Assembly (NCBI GenBank): GCA_963513935.1
Contig: OY740776.1
Coordinates: 13,003,745 to 13,067,744 of the forward strand
DNA length: 64,000 nucleotides
Direction of reading: 5' to 3'
DNA from: Aphrophora alni
Taxonomy: Eukaryota; Arthropoda; Insecta; Hemiptera; Aphrophoridae
The translations under genes were made by a program, and so were the position numbers. Shown here piece after piece: positions 11,901 to 26,620 of this stretch (position 1 is its first letter; each line of letters starts with the position of its first letter). Under the pieces are notes generated by a model, which had not been told where the DNA came from, did not search any database, and was given only the letters and a program-made list of their open reading frames with translations.

Positions 11901-14900
11901 ATTCATTATGTCAGACACTCAGTCACATCTGCAGATTGGAAAATAATTTGTAATTCTGTCAGGTACTGTGTTAATCTTTTATTCATTAAGTCAGACACTC
12001 AGTCTAATCTGCAGATAGTAAAACAGTTTGTAATTCAGTCAGGTACTGTGTTAATCTTTTATTCATTAAGTCAGACACTCAGTCTAATCTGCAGATAGTA
12101 AAACAGTTTGTAATTCAGTCAGGTACTGTGTTATTCTTTTATTCATTAAGTCAAACACTCAGTCACATCTGCAGATTGGAAAATAATTTATATTTCTGTC
12201 AGGTACTGTGTTATTCTTTTATTCATTATGTCAGACACTCAGTCTAATCTGCAGATACTAAAACAGTTTGTAATTCAGTCAGGTACTCTGGTATTCTTTT
12301 ATTCATTATGTCAGACACTCATTCACATCTGCAGATTGGAAAATAATTTGTAATTCTGTCAGGTACTGTGTTATTCTTTTATGCATTAAGTCAGGCACTC
12401 AGTCACATCTGCAGATTGGAAAATAATTTGTAATTCTGCCAGGTACTGTGTTAATCTTTTATTCATTAAGTCAGACACTCAGTCTAATCTGCAGATAGTA
12501 AAACAGTTTGTAATTCAGTCAGGTACTCTGGTATTCTTTTATTCATTATGTCAGACACTCAGTCACATCTGCAGATTGGAAAATAATTTGTAATTCTGTC
12601 AGGTACTGTGTTATTCTTTTATGCATTAAGTCAGGCACTCAGTCACATCTGCAGATTGGAAAATAATTTGTAATTCAGTCAGGTACTGTGTTATTCTTTT
12701 ATTCATTAAGTCAGGCACTCAGTCTAATCTGCAGATTGGAAAATAATTTGTAATTCTGTCAGGTACTGTGTTATTCTTTTATGCATTAAGTCAGGCACTC
12801 AGTCACATCTGCAGATTGGAAAATAATTTGTAATTCAGTCAGGTACTCTATTATTATTTTATTCATTTAGTCAGGCACTCTGTCACATCTGCAGATTGGA
12901 AAATAATTTGTAATTCTGTCAGGTACTGTGTTATTCTTTTATGCATTAAGTCAGGCACTCAGTCACATCTGCAGATTGGAAAATAATTTGTAATTCTGTC
13001 AGGTACTGTGTTATTCTTTTATGCATTAAGTCAGGCACTCAGTCACATCTGCAGATTGGAAAATAATTTGTAATTCAGTCAGGTACTCTATTATTATTTT
13101 ATTCATTAAGTCAGGCACTCTGTCACATCTGCAGATTGGAAAATAATTTGTAATTCTGTCAGGTACTGTGTTATTCTTTTATGCATTAAGTCAGGCACTC
13201 AGTCACATCTGCAGATTGGAAAATAATTTGTAATTCTGCCAGGTACTGTGTTATTCTTTTATTCATTAAGTCAGACACTCAGTCTAATCTGCAGATAGTA
13301 AAACAGTTTGTAATTCAGTCAGGTACTCTGGTATTCTTTTATTCATTATGTCAGACACTCAGTCACATCTGCAGATTGGAAAATAATTTGTAATTCTGTC
13401 AGGTACTGTGTTATTCTTTTATGCATTAAGTCAGGCACTCAGTCACATCTGCAGATTGGAAAATAATTTGTAATTCTGCCAGGTACTGTGTTATTCTTTT
13501 ATTCATTAAGTCAGACACTCAGTCTAATCTGCAGATAGTAAAACAGTTTGTAATTCAGTCAGGTACTCTGGTATTCTTTTATTCATTATGTCAGACACTC
13601 AGTCACATCTGCAGATTGGAAAATAATTTGTAATTCTGTCAGGTACTGTGTTATTCTTTTATGCATTAAGTCAGGCACTCAGTCACATCTGCAGATTGGA
13701 AAATAATTTGTAATTCTGCCAGGTACTGTGTTAATCTTTTATTCATTAAGTCAGACACTCAGTCTAATCTGCAGATAGTAAAACAGTTTGTAATTCAGTC
13801 AGGTACTCTGGTATTCTTTTATTCATTATGTCAGACACTCAGTCACATCTGCAGATTGGAAAATAATTTGTAATTCTGTCAGGTACTGTGTTATTCTTTT
13901 ATGCATTAAGTCAGGCACTCAGTCACATCTGCAGATTGGAAAATAATTTGTAATTCAGTCAGGTACTGTGTTATTCTTTTATTCATTAAGTCAGGCACTC
14001 AGTCTAATCTGCAGATTGGAAAATAATTTGTAATTCTGTCAGGTACTGTGTTATTCTTTTATGCATTAAGTCAGGCACTCAGTCACATCTGCAGATTGGA
14101 AAATAATTTGTAATTCAGTCAGGTACTCTATTATTATTTTATTCATTAAGTCAGGCACTCTGTCACATCTGCAGATTGGAAAATAATTTGTAATTCTGTC
14201 AGGTACTGTGTTATTCTTTTATGCATTAAGTCAGGCACTCAGTCACATCTGCAGATTGGAAAATAATTTGTAATTCTGTCAGGTACTGTGTTATTCTTTT
14301 ATGCATTAAGTCAGGCACTCAGTCACATCTGCAGATTGGAAAATAATTTGTAATTCAGTCAGGTACTCTATTATTATTTTATTCATTAAGTCAGGCACTC
14401 TGTCACATCTGCAGATTGGAAAATAATTTGTAATTCTGCCAGGTACTGTGTTAATCTTTTATTCATTAAGTCAGACACTCAGTCTAATCTGCAGATAGTA
14501 AAACAGTTTGTAATTCAGTCAGGTACTCTGGTATTCTTTTATTCATTATGTCAGACACTCAGTCACATCTGCAGATTGGAAAATAATTTGTAATTCTGTC
14601 AGGTACTGTGTTATTCTTTTATGCATTAAGTCAGGCACTCAGTCACATCTGCAGATTGGAAAATAATTTTTAATTCTGCCAGGTACTGTGTTATTCTTTT
14701 ATTCATTAAGTCAGACACTCAGTCTAATCTGCAGATAGTAAAACAGTTTGTAATTCAGTCAGGTACTCTGGTATTCTTTTATTCATTATGTCAGACACTC
14801 AGTCACATCTGCAGATTGGAAAATAATTTGTAATTCTGTCAGGTACTGTGTTATTCTTTTATGCATTAAGTCAGGCACTCAGTCACATCTGCAGATTGGA

Positions 14901-17900
14901 AAATAATTTGTAATTCTGCCAGGTACTGTGTTATTCTTTTATTCATTAAGTCAGACACTCAGTCTAATCTGCAGATAGTAAAACAGTTTGTAATTCAGTC
15001 AGGTACTCTGGTATTCTTTTATTCATTATGTCAGACACTCAGTCACATCTGCAGATTGGAAAATAATTTGTAATTCTGTCAGGTACTGTGTTATTCTTTT
15101 ATGCATTAAGTCAGGCACTCAGTCACATCTGCAGATTGGAAAATAATTTGTAATTCAGTCAGGTACTCTATTATTATTTTATTCATTAAGTCAGGCACTC
15201 TGTCACATCTGCAGATTGGAAAATAATTTGTAATTCTGCCAGGTACTGTGTTAATCTTTTATTCATTAAGTCAGACACTCAGTCTAATCTGCAGATAGTA
15301 AAACAGTTTGTAATTCTGTCAGGTACTCTGGTATTCTTTTATGCATTAAGTCAGGCACTCAGTCACATCTGCAGATTGGAAAATAATTTGTAATTCTGCC
15401 AGGTACTGTGTTATTCTTTTATTCATTAAGTCAGACACTCAGTCACATCTGCAGATTGGAAAATAATTTGTAATTCTGTCAGGTACTGTGTTATTCTTTT
15501 ATTCATTATGTCAGACACTCAGTCACATCTGCAGATTGGAAAATAATTTGTAATTCTGTCAGGTACTGTGTTAATCTTTTATTCATTAAGTCAGACACTC
15601 AGTCTAATCTGCAGATAGTAAAACAGTTTGTAATTCTGTCAGGTACTCTGGTATTCTTTTATTCATTATGTCAGACACTCAGTCACATCTGCAGATTGGA
15701 AAATAATTTGTAATTCTGTCAGGTACTGTGTTATTCTTTTATGCATTAAGTAAGGCACTCAGTCACATCTGCAGATTGGAAAATAATTTGTAATTCTGCC
15801 AGGTACTGTGTTATTCTTTTATTCATTAAGTCAGACACTCAGTCACATCTGCAGATTGGAAAATAATTTGTAATTCTGTCAGGTACTGTGTTATTCTTTT
15901 ATTCATTATGTCAGACACTCAGTCACATCTGCAGATTGGAAAATAATTTGTAATTCTGTCAGGTACTGTGTTAATCTTTTATTCATTAAGTCAGACACTC
16001 AGTCTAATCTGCAGATAGTAAAACAGTTTGTAATTCAGTCAGGTACTGTGTTAATCTTTTATTCATTAAGTCAGACACTCAGTCTAATCTGCAGATAGTA
16101 AAACAGTTTGTAATTCAGTCAGGTACTGTGTTATTCTTTTATTCATTAAGTCAAACACTCAGTCACATCTGCAGATTGGAAAATAATTTGTAATTCTGTC
16201 AGGTACTGTGTTATTCTTTTATTCATTAAGTCAGACACTCAGTCACATCTGCAGATTGGAAAATAATTTGTAATTCTGTCAGGTACTCTGTTATTCTTTT
16301 ATTCATTAAGTCAGACACTCAGTCACATCTGCAGATTGGAAAATAATTTGTAATTCTGTCAGGTACTGTGTTATTCTTTTATTCATTAAGTCAGACACTC
16401 AGTCACATCTGCAGATTGGAAAATAATTTGTAATTCTGTCAGGTACTGTGTTATTCTTTTATTCATTATGTCAGACACTCAGTCACATCTGCAGATTGGA
16501 AAATAATTTGTAATTCTGTCAGGTACTGTGTTATTCTTTTATGCATTAAGTCAGGCACTCAGTCACATCTGCAGATTGGAAAATAATTTGTAATTCAGTC
16601 AGGTACTCTATTATTATTTAATCATTAAGTCAGGCACTCTGTCACATCTGCAGATTGGAAAATAATTTGTAATTCTGCCAGGTACTGTGTTAATCTTTTA
16701 TTCATTAAGTCAGACACTCAGTCTAATCTGCAGATAGTAAAACAGTTTGTAATTCAGTCAGGTACTCTGGTATTCTTTTATTCATTATGTCAGACACTCA
16801 GTCACATCTGCAGATTGGAAAATAATTTGTAATTCTGTCAGGTACTGTGTTAATCTTTTATTCATTAAGTCAGACACTCAGTCTAATCTGCAGATAGTAA
16901 AACAGTTTGTAATTCAGTCAGGTACTCTGGTATTCTTTTATTCATTATGTCAGACACTCATTCACATCTGCAGATTGGAAAATAATTTGTAATTCTGTCA
17001 GGTACTGTGTTATTCTTTTATGCATTAAGTCAGGCACTCAGTCACATCTGCAGATTGGAAAATAATTTGTAATTCTGCCAGGTACTGTGTTAATCTTTTA
17101 TTCATTAAGTCAGACACTCAGTCTAATCTGCAGATAGTAAAACAGTTTGTAATTCAGTCAGGTACTCTGGTATTCTTTTATTCATTATGTCAGACACTCA
17201 GTCACATCTGCAGATTGGAAAATAATTTGTAATTCTGTCAGGTACTGTGTTATTCTTTTATGCATTAAGTCAGGCACTCAGTCACATCTGCAGATTGGAA
17301 AATAATTTGTAATTCAGTCAGGTACTGTGTTATTCTTTTATTCATTAAGTCAGGCACTCAGTCTAATCTGCAGATTGGAAAATAATTTGTAATTCTGTCA
17401 GGTACTGTGTTATTCTTTTATGCATTAAGTCAGGCACTCAGTCACATCTGCAGATTGGAAAATAATTTGTAATTCAGTCAGGTACTCTATTATTATTTTA
17501 TTCATTAAGTCAGGCACTCTGTCACATCTGCAGATTGGAAAATAATTTGTAATTCTGTCAGGTACTGTGTTATTCTTTTATGCATTAAGTCAGGCACTCA
17601 GTCACATCTGCAGATTGGAAAATAATTTGTAATTCTGTCAGGTACTGTGTTATTCTTTTATGCATTAAGTCAGGCACTCAGTCACATCTGCAGATTGGAA
17701 AATAATTTGTAATTCAGTCAGGTACTCTATTATTATTTTATTCATTAAGTCAGGCACTCTGTCACATCTGCAGATTGGAAAATAATTTGTAATTCTGTCA
17801 GGTACTGTGTTATTCTTTTATGCATTAAGTCAGGCACTCAGTCACATCTGCAGATTGGAAAATAATTTGTAATTCTGCCAGGTACTGTGTTATTCTTTTA

Positions 17901-20900
17901 TTCATTAAGTCAGACACTCAGTCTAATCTGCAGATAGTAAAACAGTTTGTAATTCAGTCAGGTACTCTGGTATTCTTTTATTCATTATGTCAGACACTCA
18001 GTCACATCTGCAGATTGGAAAATAATTTGTAATTCTGTCAGGTACTGTGTTATTCTTTTATGCATTAAGTCAGGCACTCAGTCACATCTGCAGATTGGAA
18101 AATAATTTGTAATTCTGCCAGGTACTGTGTTATTCTTTTATTCATTAAGTCAGACACTCAGTCTAATCTGCAGATAGTAAAACAGTTTGTAATTCAGTCA
18201 GGTACTCTGGTATTCTTTTATTCATTATGTCAGACACTCAGTCACATCTGCAGATTGGAAAATAATTTGTAATTCTGTCAGGTACTGTGTTATTCTTTTA
18301 TGCATTAAGTCAGGCACTCAGTCACATCTGCAGATTGGAAAATAATTTGTAATTCTGCCAGGTACTGTGTTAATCTTTTATTCATTAAGTCAGACACTCA
18401 GTCTAATCTGCAGATAGTAAAACAGTTTGTAATTCAGTCAGGTACTCTGGTATTCTTTTATTCATTATGTCAGACACTCAGTCACATCTGCAGATTGGAA
18501 AATAATTTGTAATTCTGTCAGGTACTGTGTTATTCTTTTATGCATTAAGTCAGGCACTCAGTCACATCTGCAGATTGGAAAATAATTTGTAATTCAGTCA
18601 GGTACTGTGTTATTCTTTTATTCATTAAGTCAGGCACTCAGTCTAATCTGCAGATTGGAAAATAATTTGTAATTCTGTCAGGTACTGTGTTATTCTTTTA
18701 TGCATTAAGTCAGGCACTCAGTCACATCTGCAGATTGGAAAATAATTTGTAATTCAGTCAGGTACTCTATTATTATTTTATTTATTAAGTCAGGCACTCT
18801 GTCACATCTGCAGATTGGAAAATAATTTGTAATTCTGTCAGGTACTGTGTTATTCTTTTATGCATTAAGTCAGGCACTCAGTCACATCTGCAGATTGGAA
18901 AATAATTTGTAATTCTGTCAGGTACTGTGTTATTCTTTTATGCATTAAGTCAGGCACTCAGTCACATCTGCAGATTGGAAAATAATTTGTAATTCAGTCA
19001 GGTACTCTATTATTATTTTATTCATTAAGTCAGGCACTCTGTCACATCTGCAGATTGGAAAATAATTTGTAATTCTGCCAGGTACTGTGTTAATCTTTTA
19101 TTCATTAATTCAGACACTCAGTCTAATCTGCAGATAGTAAAACAGTTTGTAATTCAGTCAGGTACTCTGGTATTCTTTTATTCATTATGTCAGACACTCA
19201 GTCACATCTGCAGATTGGAAAATAATTTGTAATTCTGTCAGGTACTGTGTTATTCTTTTATGCATTAAGTCAGGCACTCAGTCACATCTGCAGATTGGAA
19301 AATAATTTGTAATTCTGCCAGGTACTGTGTTATTCTTTTATTCATTAAGTCAGACACTCAGTCTAATCTGCAGATAGTAAAACAGTTTGTAATTCAGTCA
19401 GGTACTCTGGTATTCTTTTATTCATTATGTCAGACACTCAGTCACATCTGCAGATTGGAAAATAATTTGTAATTCTGTCAGGTACTGTGTTATTCTTTTA
19501 TGCATTAAGTCAGGCACTCAGTCACATCTGCAGATTGGAAAATAATTTGTAATTCTGCCAGGTACTGTGTTATTCTTTTATTCATTAAGTCAGACACTCA
19601 GTCTAATCTGCAGATAGTAAAACAGTTTGTAATTCAGTCAGGTACTCTGGTATTCTTTTATTCATTATGTCAGACACTCAGTCACATCTGCAGATTGGAA
19701 AATAATTTGTAATTCTGTCAGGTACTGTGTTATTCTTTTATTCATTAAGTCAGACACTCAGTCTAATCTGCAGATAGTAAAACAGTTTGTAATTCTGTCA
19801 GGTACTCTGGTATTCTTTTATTCATTATGTCAGACACTCAGTCACATCTGCAGATTGGAAAATAATTTGTAATTCTGTCAGGTACTGTGTTATTCTTTTA
19901 TGCATTAAGTCAGGCACTCAGTCACATCTGCAGATTGGAAAATAATTTGTAATTCTGCCAGGTACTGTGTTATTCTTTTATTCATTAAGTCAGACACTCA
20001 GTCACATCTGCAGATTGGAAAATAATTTGTAATTCTGTCAGGTACTGTGTTATTCTTTTATTCATTATGTCAGACACTCAGTCACATCTGCAGATTGGAA
20101 AATAATTTGTAATTCTGTCAGGTACTGTGTTAATCTTTTATTCATTAAGTCAGACACTCAGTCTAATCTGCAGATAGTAAAACAGTTTGTAATTCTGTCA
20201 GGTACTCTGGTATTCTTTTATTCATTATGTCAGACACTCAGTCACATCTGCAGATTGGAAAATAATTTGTAATTCTGTCAGGTACTGTGTTATTCTTTTA
20301 TGCATTAAGTAAGGCACTCAGTCACATCTGCAGATTGGAAAATAATTTGTAATTCTGCCAGGTACTGTGTTATTCTTTTATTCATTAAGTCAGACACTCA
20401 GTCACATCTGCAGATTGGAAAATAATTTGTAATTCTGTCAGGTACTGTGTTATTCTTTTATTCATTATGTCAGACACTCAGTCACATCTGCAGATTGGAA
20501 AATAATTTGTAATTCTGTCAGGTACTGTGTTAATCTTTTATTCATTAAGTCAGACACTCAGTCTAATCTGCAGATAGTAAAACAGTTTGTAATTCAGTCA
20601 GGTACTGTGTTAATCTTTTATTCATTAAGTCAGACACTCAGTCAAATCTGCAGATAGTAAAACAGTTTGTAATTCAGTCAGGTACTGTGTTATTCTTTTA
20701 TTCATTAAGTCAAACACTCAGTCACATCTGCAGATTGGAAAATAATTTGTAATTCTGTCAGGTACTGTGTTATTCTTTTATTCATTAAGTCAGACACTCA
20801 GTCACATCTGCAGATTGGAAAATAATTTGTAATTCTGTCAGGTACTCTGTTATTCTTTTATTCATTAAGTCAGACACTCAGTCACATCTGCAGATTGGAA

Positions 20901-22640
20901 AATAATTTGTAATTCTGTCAGGTACTGTGTTATTCTTTTATTCATTAAGTCAGACACTCAGTCACATCTGCAGATTGGAAAATAATTTGTAATTCTGTCA
21001 GGTACTGTGTTATTCTTTTATTCATTATGTCAGACACTCAGTCACATCTGCAGATTGGAAAATAATTTGTAATTCTGCCAGGTACTGTGTTATTCTTTTA
21101 TTCATTAAGTCAGACACTCAGTCACATCTGCAGATTGGAAAATAATTTGTAATTCTGTCAGGTACTGTGTTATTCTTTTATTCATTATGTCAGACACTCA
21201 GTCACATCTGCAGATTGGAAAATAATTTGTAATTCTGCCAGGTACTGTGTTATTCTTTTATTCATTAAGTCAGACACTCAGTCTAATCTGCAGATAGTAA
21301 AACAGTTTGTAATTCAGTCAGGTACTGTGTTATTCTTTTATTCATTAAGTCAAACACTCAGTCACATCTGCAGATTGGAAAATAATGTATAATTCTGTCA
21401 GGTACTGTGTTATTCTTTTATTCATTAAGTCAGACACTCAGTCACATCTGCAGATTGGAAAATAATTTGTAATTCTGTCAGGTACTCTGTTATTCTTTTA
21501 TTCATTAAGTCAGACACTCAGTCACATCTGCAGATTGGAAAATAATTTGTAATTCTGTCAGGTACTGTGTTATTCTTTTATTCATTAAGTCAGACACTCA
21601 GTCACATCTGCAGATTGGAGAATAATTTGTAATTCTGTCAGGTACTGTGTTATTCTTTTATTCATTATGTCAGACACTCAGTCACATCTGCAGATTGGAA
21701 AATAATTTGTAATTCTGTCAGGTACTGTGTTATTCTTTTATTCATTAAGTCAGACACTCAGTCACATCTGCAGATTGGAAAATAATTTGTAATTCTGTCA
21801 GGTACTGTGTTATTCTTTTATTCATTAAGTCAGACACTCAGTCACATCTGCAGATTGGAAAATAATTTGTAATTCTGTCAGGTACTGTGTTATTCTTTTA
21901 TTCATTATGTCAGACACTCAGTCACATCTGCAGATTGGAAAATAATTTGTAATTCTGTCAGGTACTGTGTTAATCTTTTATTCATTAAGTCAGACACTCA
22001 GTCTAATCTGCAGATAGTAAAACAGTTTGTAATTCAGTCAGGTACTGTGTTAATCTTTTATTCATTAAGTCAGACACTCAGTCTAATCTGCAGATAGTAA
22101 AACAGTTTGTAATTCAGTCAGGTACTGTGTTATTCTTTTATTCATTATGTCAGACACTCAGTCACATCTGCAGATTGGAAAATAATTTGTAATTCTGCCA
22201 GGTACTGTGTTATTCTTTTATTCATTAAGTCAGACACTCAGTCTAATCTGCAGATAGTAAAACAGTTTGTAATTCAGTCAGGTACTCTGGTATTCTTTTA
22301 TTCATTATGTCAGACACTCAGTCACATCTGCAGATTGGAAAATAATTTGTAATTCTGTCAGGTACTGTGTTATTCTTTTATGCATTAAGTCAGGCACTCT
22401 GTCACATCTGCAGATTGGAAAATAATTTGTAATTCTGCCAGGTACTGTGTTATTCTTTTATTCATTAAGTCAGACACTCAGTCTAATCTGCAGATAGTAA
22501 AACAGTTTGTAATTCAGTCAGGTACTCTGGTATTCTTTTATTCATTATGTCAGACACTCAGTCACATCTGCAGATTGGAAAATAATTTGTAATTCTGTCA
22601 GGTACTGTGTTATTCTTTTATGCATTAAGTCAGGCACTCA
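8990..22640. repeat. 80-bp PstI satellite array, homogeneous core
   Basis: About 170 head-to-tail 80-bp units, in phase from 9,101 with only a 1-bp deletion near 16,618. Nearly every unit carries CTGCAG inside the palindrome ATCTGCAGAT or a close variant. Three main types recur in fixed order: one with 'cagtctaatctgcagatagt' and ATTCATTAAG, one with ATTCATTATG, and one with ATGCATTAAG plus TCAGGCACTC. This gives a 240-bp higher-order repeat. Within a unit the 10-bp box GTCAGRYACT occurs twice, 48 and 32 bp apart, suggesting an ancestral two-part unit. There are no ORFs. An array like this is typical of heterochromatin. Confidence 0.97.
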
Positions 22641-25600
22641 GTCACATCTGCAAGATAGTATAATATTTTTTAATTCAGTCAGTTACTTAGTTACTCTTTT
22701 ACTAATTAAGTCAGGCACTCAGTTACATCTGCAGATTAAAAAATAATTTGTAATTAATTCTACCAGGTACTGTGTTATTCTTTTATTCATTAAGTCAGGC
22801 ACTCAGTCACATCTGCAGATAGTATAATATTTTTTAATTCTGTCAATTACTTAGTTGTTCTTTTACTAATTAAGCCAGGCACTCAGTCACATCTGCAGAT
22901 TGGAAAATAATTTGTAATTCTGTCAGGTACTCTGTTCTTATTTTATTCATTAAGTCAGACACTCAGTCACAACTGCAGATAGTGTAACAATTTTTTATTC
23001 TGTCAGGTACTCTGTTATTCTTTTATTCATTAAGTCAGGCACTCAGTCACATCTGCAGATTGGAAAATAATTTGTAATTCAGTCACGTACTCTGTTATTC
23101 TATTATTCATTAATTTAGACACTCAGTCACATTTACAGATAGTATAACAATGTTTGATACTGTCAGCTACTCTGTTATTCTTTCATTCAGTAAGTGACAC
23201 ACTCAGTCACATCTGCAAATTGGAAAATAATTTGTAATTCAGTCACGTACTCTGTTATTCTTTTATTCATTAAATTAGACACTCAGTCACATTTACAGAT
23301 AGTATAACAATGTTTGATTCTGTCAGCTACTCTGATATTCTTTTATTCAGTAAGTGACACACTCAGTCCCATCTGCAAATTGGAAAATAATTTGTAATTC
23401 TGTCAGGCACTCTGTTATTCTGTTATTCATTAAGTCAGACACTCAGTCAGATCTGCAGATAGTAAAATAATTTGTAATTGAGTCACGTACTCTGTTATTC
23501 TTTTATTCATTAAGTGACACACTCAGTCCCGTCTGCAGATAGTAAAATAATTTGTAATTCAGTCAGGTACTCTGTTATTCTTTTATTCCTTAAATTAGAC
23601 ACTCAGTCACATTTACAGATAGTATAACAATGTTTGATTCTGTCAGCTACTCTGTTATTCTTTCATTCAGTAAGTGACACACTCAGTCACATCTGCAGAT
23701 TGGAAAATAATTTGTAATTCTGTCAGGTACTCTGTTATTCTGTTATTCATTAAGTCAGACACTCAGTCACATCTGCAGATAGTAAAATAATTTGTAATTC
23801 AGTCAGGTACTGTGTTCTTATTTTATTCATTAAGTCAGACACTCAGTCACAACTGCAGATAGTGTAACAATTTTTTATTCTGTCAGGTACTCTGTTATTC
23901 TTTTATTCATTAAGTCAGGCACTCAGTCACATCTGCAGATTGGAAAATAATTTGTAATTCAGTCACGTACTCTGTTATTCTATTATTCATTAATTTAGAC
24001 ACTCAGTCACATTTACAGATAGTATAACAATGTTTGATACTGTCAGCTACTCTGTTATTCTTTCATTCAGTAAGTGACACACTCAGTCACATCTGCAAAT
24101 TGGAAAATAATTTGTAATTCAGTCACGTACTCTGTTATTCTTTTATTCATTAAATTAGACACTCAGTCACATTTACAGATAGTATAACAATGTTTGATTC
24201 TGTCAGCTACTCTGTTATTCTTTCATTCAGTAAGTGACACACTCAGTCACATCTGCAAATTGGAAAATAATTTGTAATTCAGTCACGTACTCTGTTATTC
24301 TTTTATTCATTAATTTAGACACTCAGTCACATTTACAGATAGTATAACAATGTTTGATACTGTCAGCTACTCTGTTATTCTTTCATTCAGTAAGTGACAC
24401 ACTCAGTCACATCTGCAAATTGGAAAATAATTTGTAATTCAGTCACGTACTCTGTTATTCTTTTATTCATTAAATTAGACACTCAGTCACATTTACAGAT
24501 AGTATAACAATGTTTGATTCTGTCAGCTACTCTGATATTCTTTTATTCAGTAAGTGACACACTCAGTCCCATCTGCAAATTGGAAAATAATTTGTAATTC
24601 TGTCAGGTACTCTGTTATTCTGTTATTCATTAAGTCAGACACTCAGTCAGATCTGCAGATAGTAAAATAATTTGTAATTGAGTCACGTACTCTGTTATTC
24701 TTTTATTCATTAAGTGACACACTCAGTCCCGTCTGCAGATAGTAAAATAATTTGTAATTCAGTCAGGTACTCTGTTATTCTTTTATTCCTTAAATTAGAC
24801 ACTCAGTCACATTTACAGATAGTATAACAATGTTTGATTCTGTCAGCTACTCTGTTATTCTTTCATTCAGTAAGTGACACACTCAGTCACATCTGCAGAT
24901 TGGAAAATAATTTGTAATTCTGTCAGGTACTCTGTTATTCTTTTATTCCTTAAATTAGACACTCAGTCACATTTACAGATAGTATAACAATGTTTGATTC
25001 TGTCGGCTACTCTGATATTCTTTTATTCAGTAAGTGACACACTCAGTCCCATCTGCAAATTGGAAAATAATTTGTAATTCTGTCAGGTACTCTGTTATTC
25101 TGTTATTCATTAAGTCAGACACTCAGTCAGATCTGCAGATAGTAAAATAATTTGTAATTGAGTCACGTACTCTGTTATTCTTTTATTCATTAAGTGACAC
25201 ACTCAGTCCCGTCTGCAGATTGTAAAATAATTTGTAATTCAGTCAGGTACTCTGTTATTCTTTTATTCATTAAATTAGACACTCAGTCACATTTACAGAT
25301 AGTATAACAATGTTTGATTCTTTCAGCTACTCTGTTATTCTTTCATTCAGTAAGTGACACACTCAGTCCCATCTGCAAATTGGAAAATAATTTGTAATTC
25401 AGTCAGGTACTCTGTTATTCTTTTATTCCTTAAATTAGACACTCAGTCACATTTACAGATAGTATAACAATGTTTGATTCTGTCAGGTACTCTGTTATTC
25501 TTTCATTCAGTAAGTGACACACTCAGTCACATCTGCAGATTGGAAAATAATTTGTAATTCTGTCAGGTACTCTGTTATTCTTTTACTAATTATGTCAGGC

Positions 25601-25660
25601 ACTCAGTCACATCTACAGATAGTATAGCAATTTTTAATTCCGTTAAGTAGTCGGTTATTC
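22641..25660. repeat. Diverged right border of the 80-bp satellite
   Basis: From about 22,650 the same unit continues with many substitutions and small indels. Alternating forms, one with 'cacatttacagatagtataa' and one with 'gtaagtgacacactcagt', create a 160-bp dimer periodicity. Longer blocks recur: the segment with 'agtcccgtctgcagat' appears near 23,525, 24,725 and 25,205, spacings of 1,200 and 480 bp, both multiples of 80. The last recognisable unit fades out near 25,660. Confidence 0.92.
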
Positions 25661-26344
25661 TTTGACTCATTTAATTAGGCCTAGTATTAGTAATTCCACC
25701 GGACATTCATTAACATGATCCTCAAAAAGCAGTTTATAGGTAATCAAGCAGCCATACACTCATACATTCCTTGAGTCATGAAGACAGACGCTCAGTCAGT
25801 TAATCAATCAGTCTTCAAACTTGCGACTAATTAAGAATAATAACATCAGTATATGTGGAAAAACGCAGGGTAAAAATTTAAAAGTTCAGAAATCATAGGT
25901 AAAATTAAATAATCGAATAATAAAAGGTCGATTTAAAAAAGATTTTCGTTGAGGACGTGTTTTATAACACAAGCCAGGTTAAGCAATATTTAAATATATA
26001 TTTCGAAGTCGGTATCCATAGTTCATTTTCACTTTTTGACTTAAATCACAGCTCGGGATACTAGGCTATGTTGACTTTATTATGTTCATCATGCTCTAAA
26101 ATATCCCACTTGACAACGGGAGTGGATCATTATGTACGAAACTTTGTGTTAGTATTTTTATAAACAAATAATGGCAACTATCCGTATTTAATTTATTAAT
26201 TCGTATGATATTTTGTATACTCTCTATACTATTTGTATATCTACCGGTACGTCAGTTATTTAAACAGAGTGCTTATAAATTAACGAGCAAAAAATGACTA
26301 TTCTTTACTGTAAGGATAATGAGATTTATCTTGTCATATCTTAG
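25661..26344. other. Gene-free flank right of the satellite
   Basis: A few CAGTCAGTTAATCAATCAGTC-like bases near 25,790 may be remains of satellite units. Otherwise AT-rich with no gene seen. Confidence 0.4.
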
Positions 26345-26620
26345 ATGATTTAGTTTTATTATGTTGGTATAGTTACACGAAAACTGATCATAATAAAAGA
26401 GATTTATTCTCAAACGCGACGTAGAGTATCTTATTACCTAACACACCGCTCTCTACGTTGGTAACTCAACCCGTCTTGTGCATTTGAGAATTTTGTGAAG
26501 CTTATTGAGGGAGGGGAGTAATGTTGTTCCATTTCCTAATAAACTAGGGGAGATAAAATATCTACGGCAAATACATTACGATAAGCGAATTCTCTTTTAA
26601 AATATAGATGTGTGTGAAAA
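26345..26620 (+). repeat. Dispersed repeat family B, copy 1
   Basis: Matches 28,520-28,790 in the same orientation over about 270 bp, sharing 'atgttgttccatttccta' and 'aaactaggggagataaaa'. The copies differ at many positions, so they are old copies of one family and not a recent LTR pair. Confidence 0.7.

Noticed and set aside
8990..25660. CRISPR-like array
   Set aside because: Units are contiguous 80-bp tandem repeats without unique spacers, in a eukaryotic context. It is satellite DNA.
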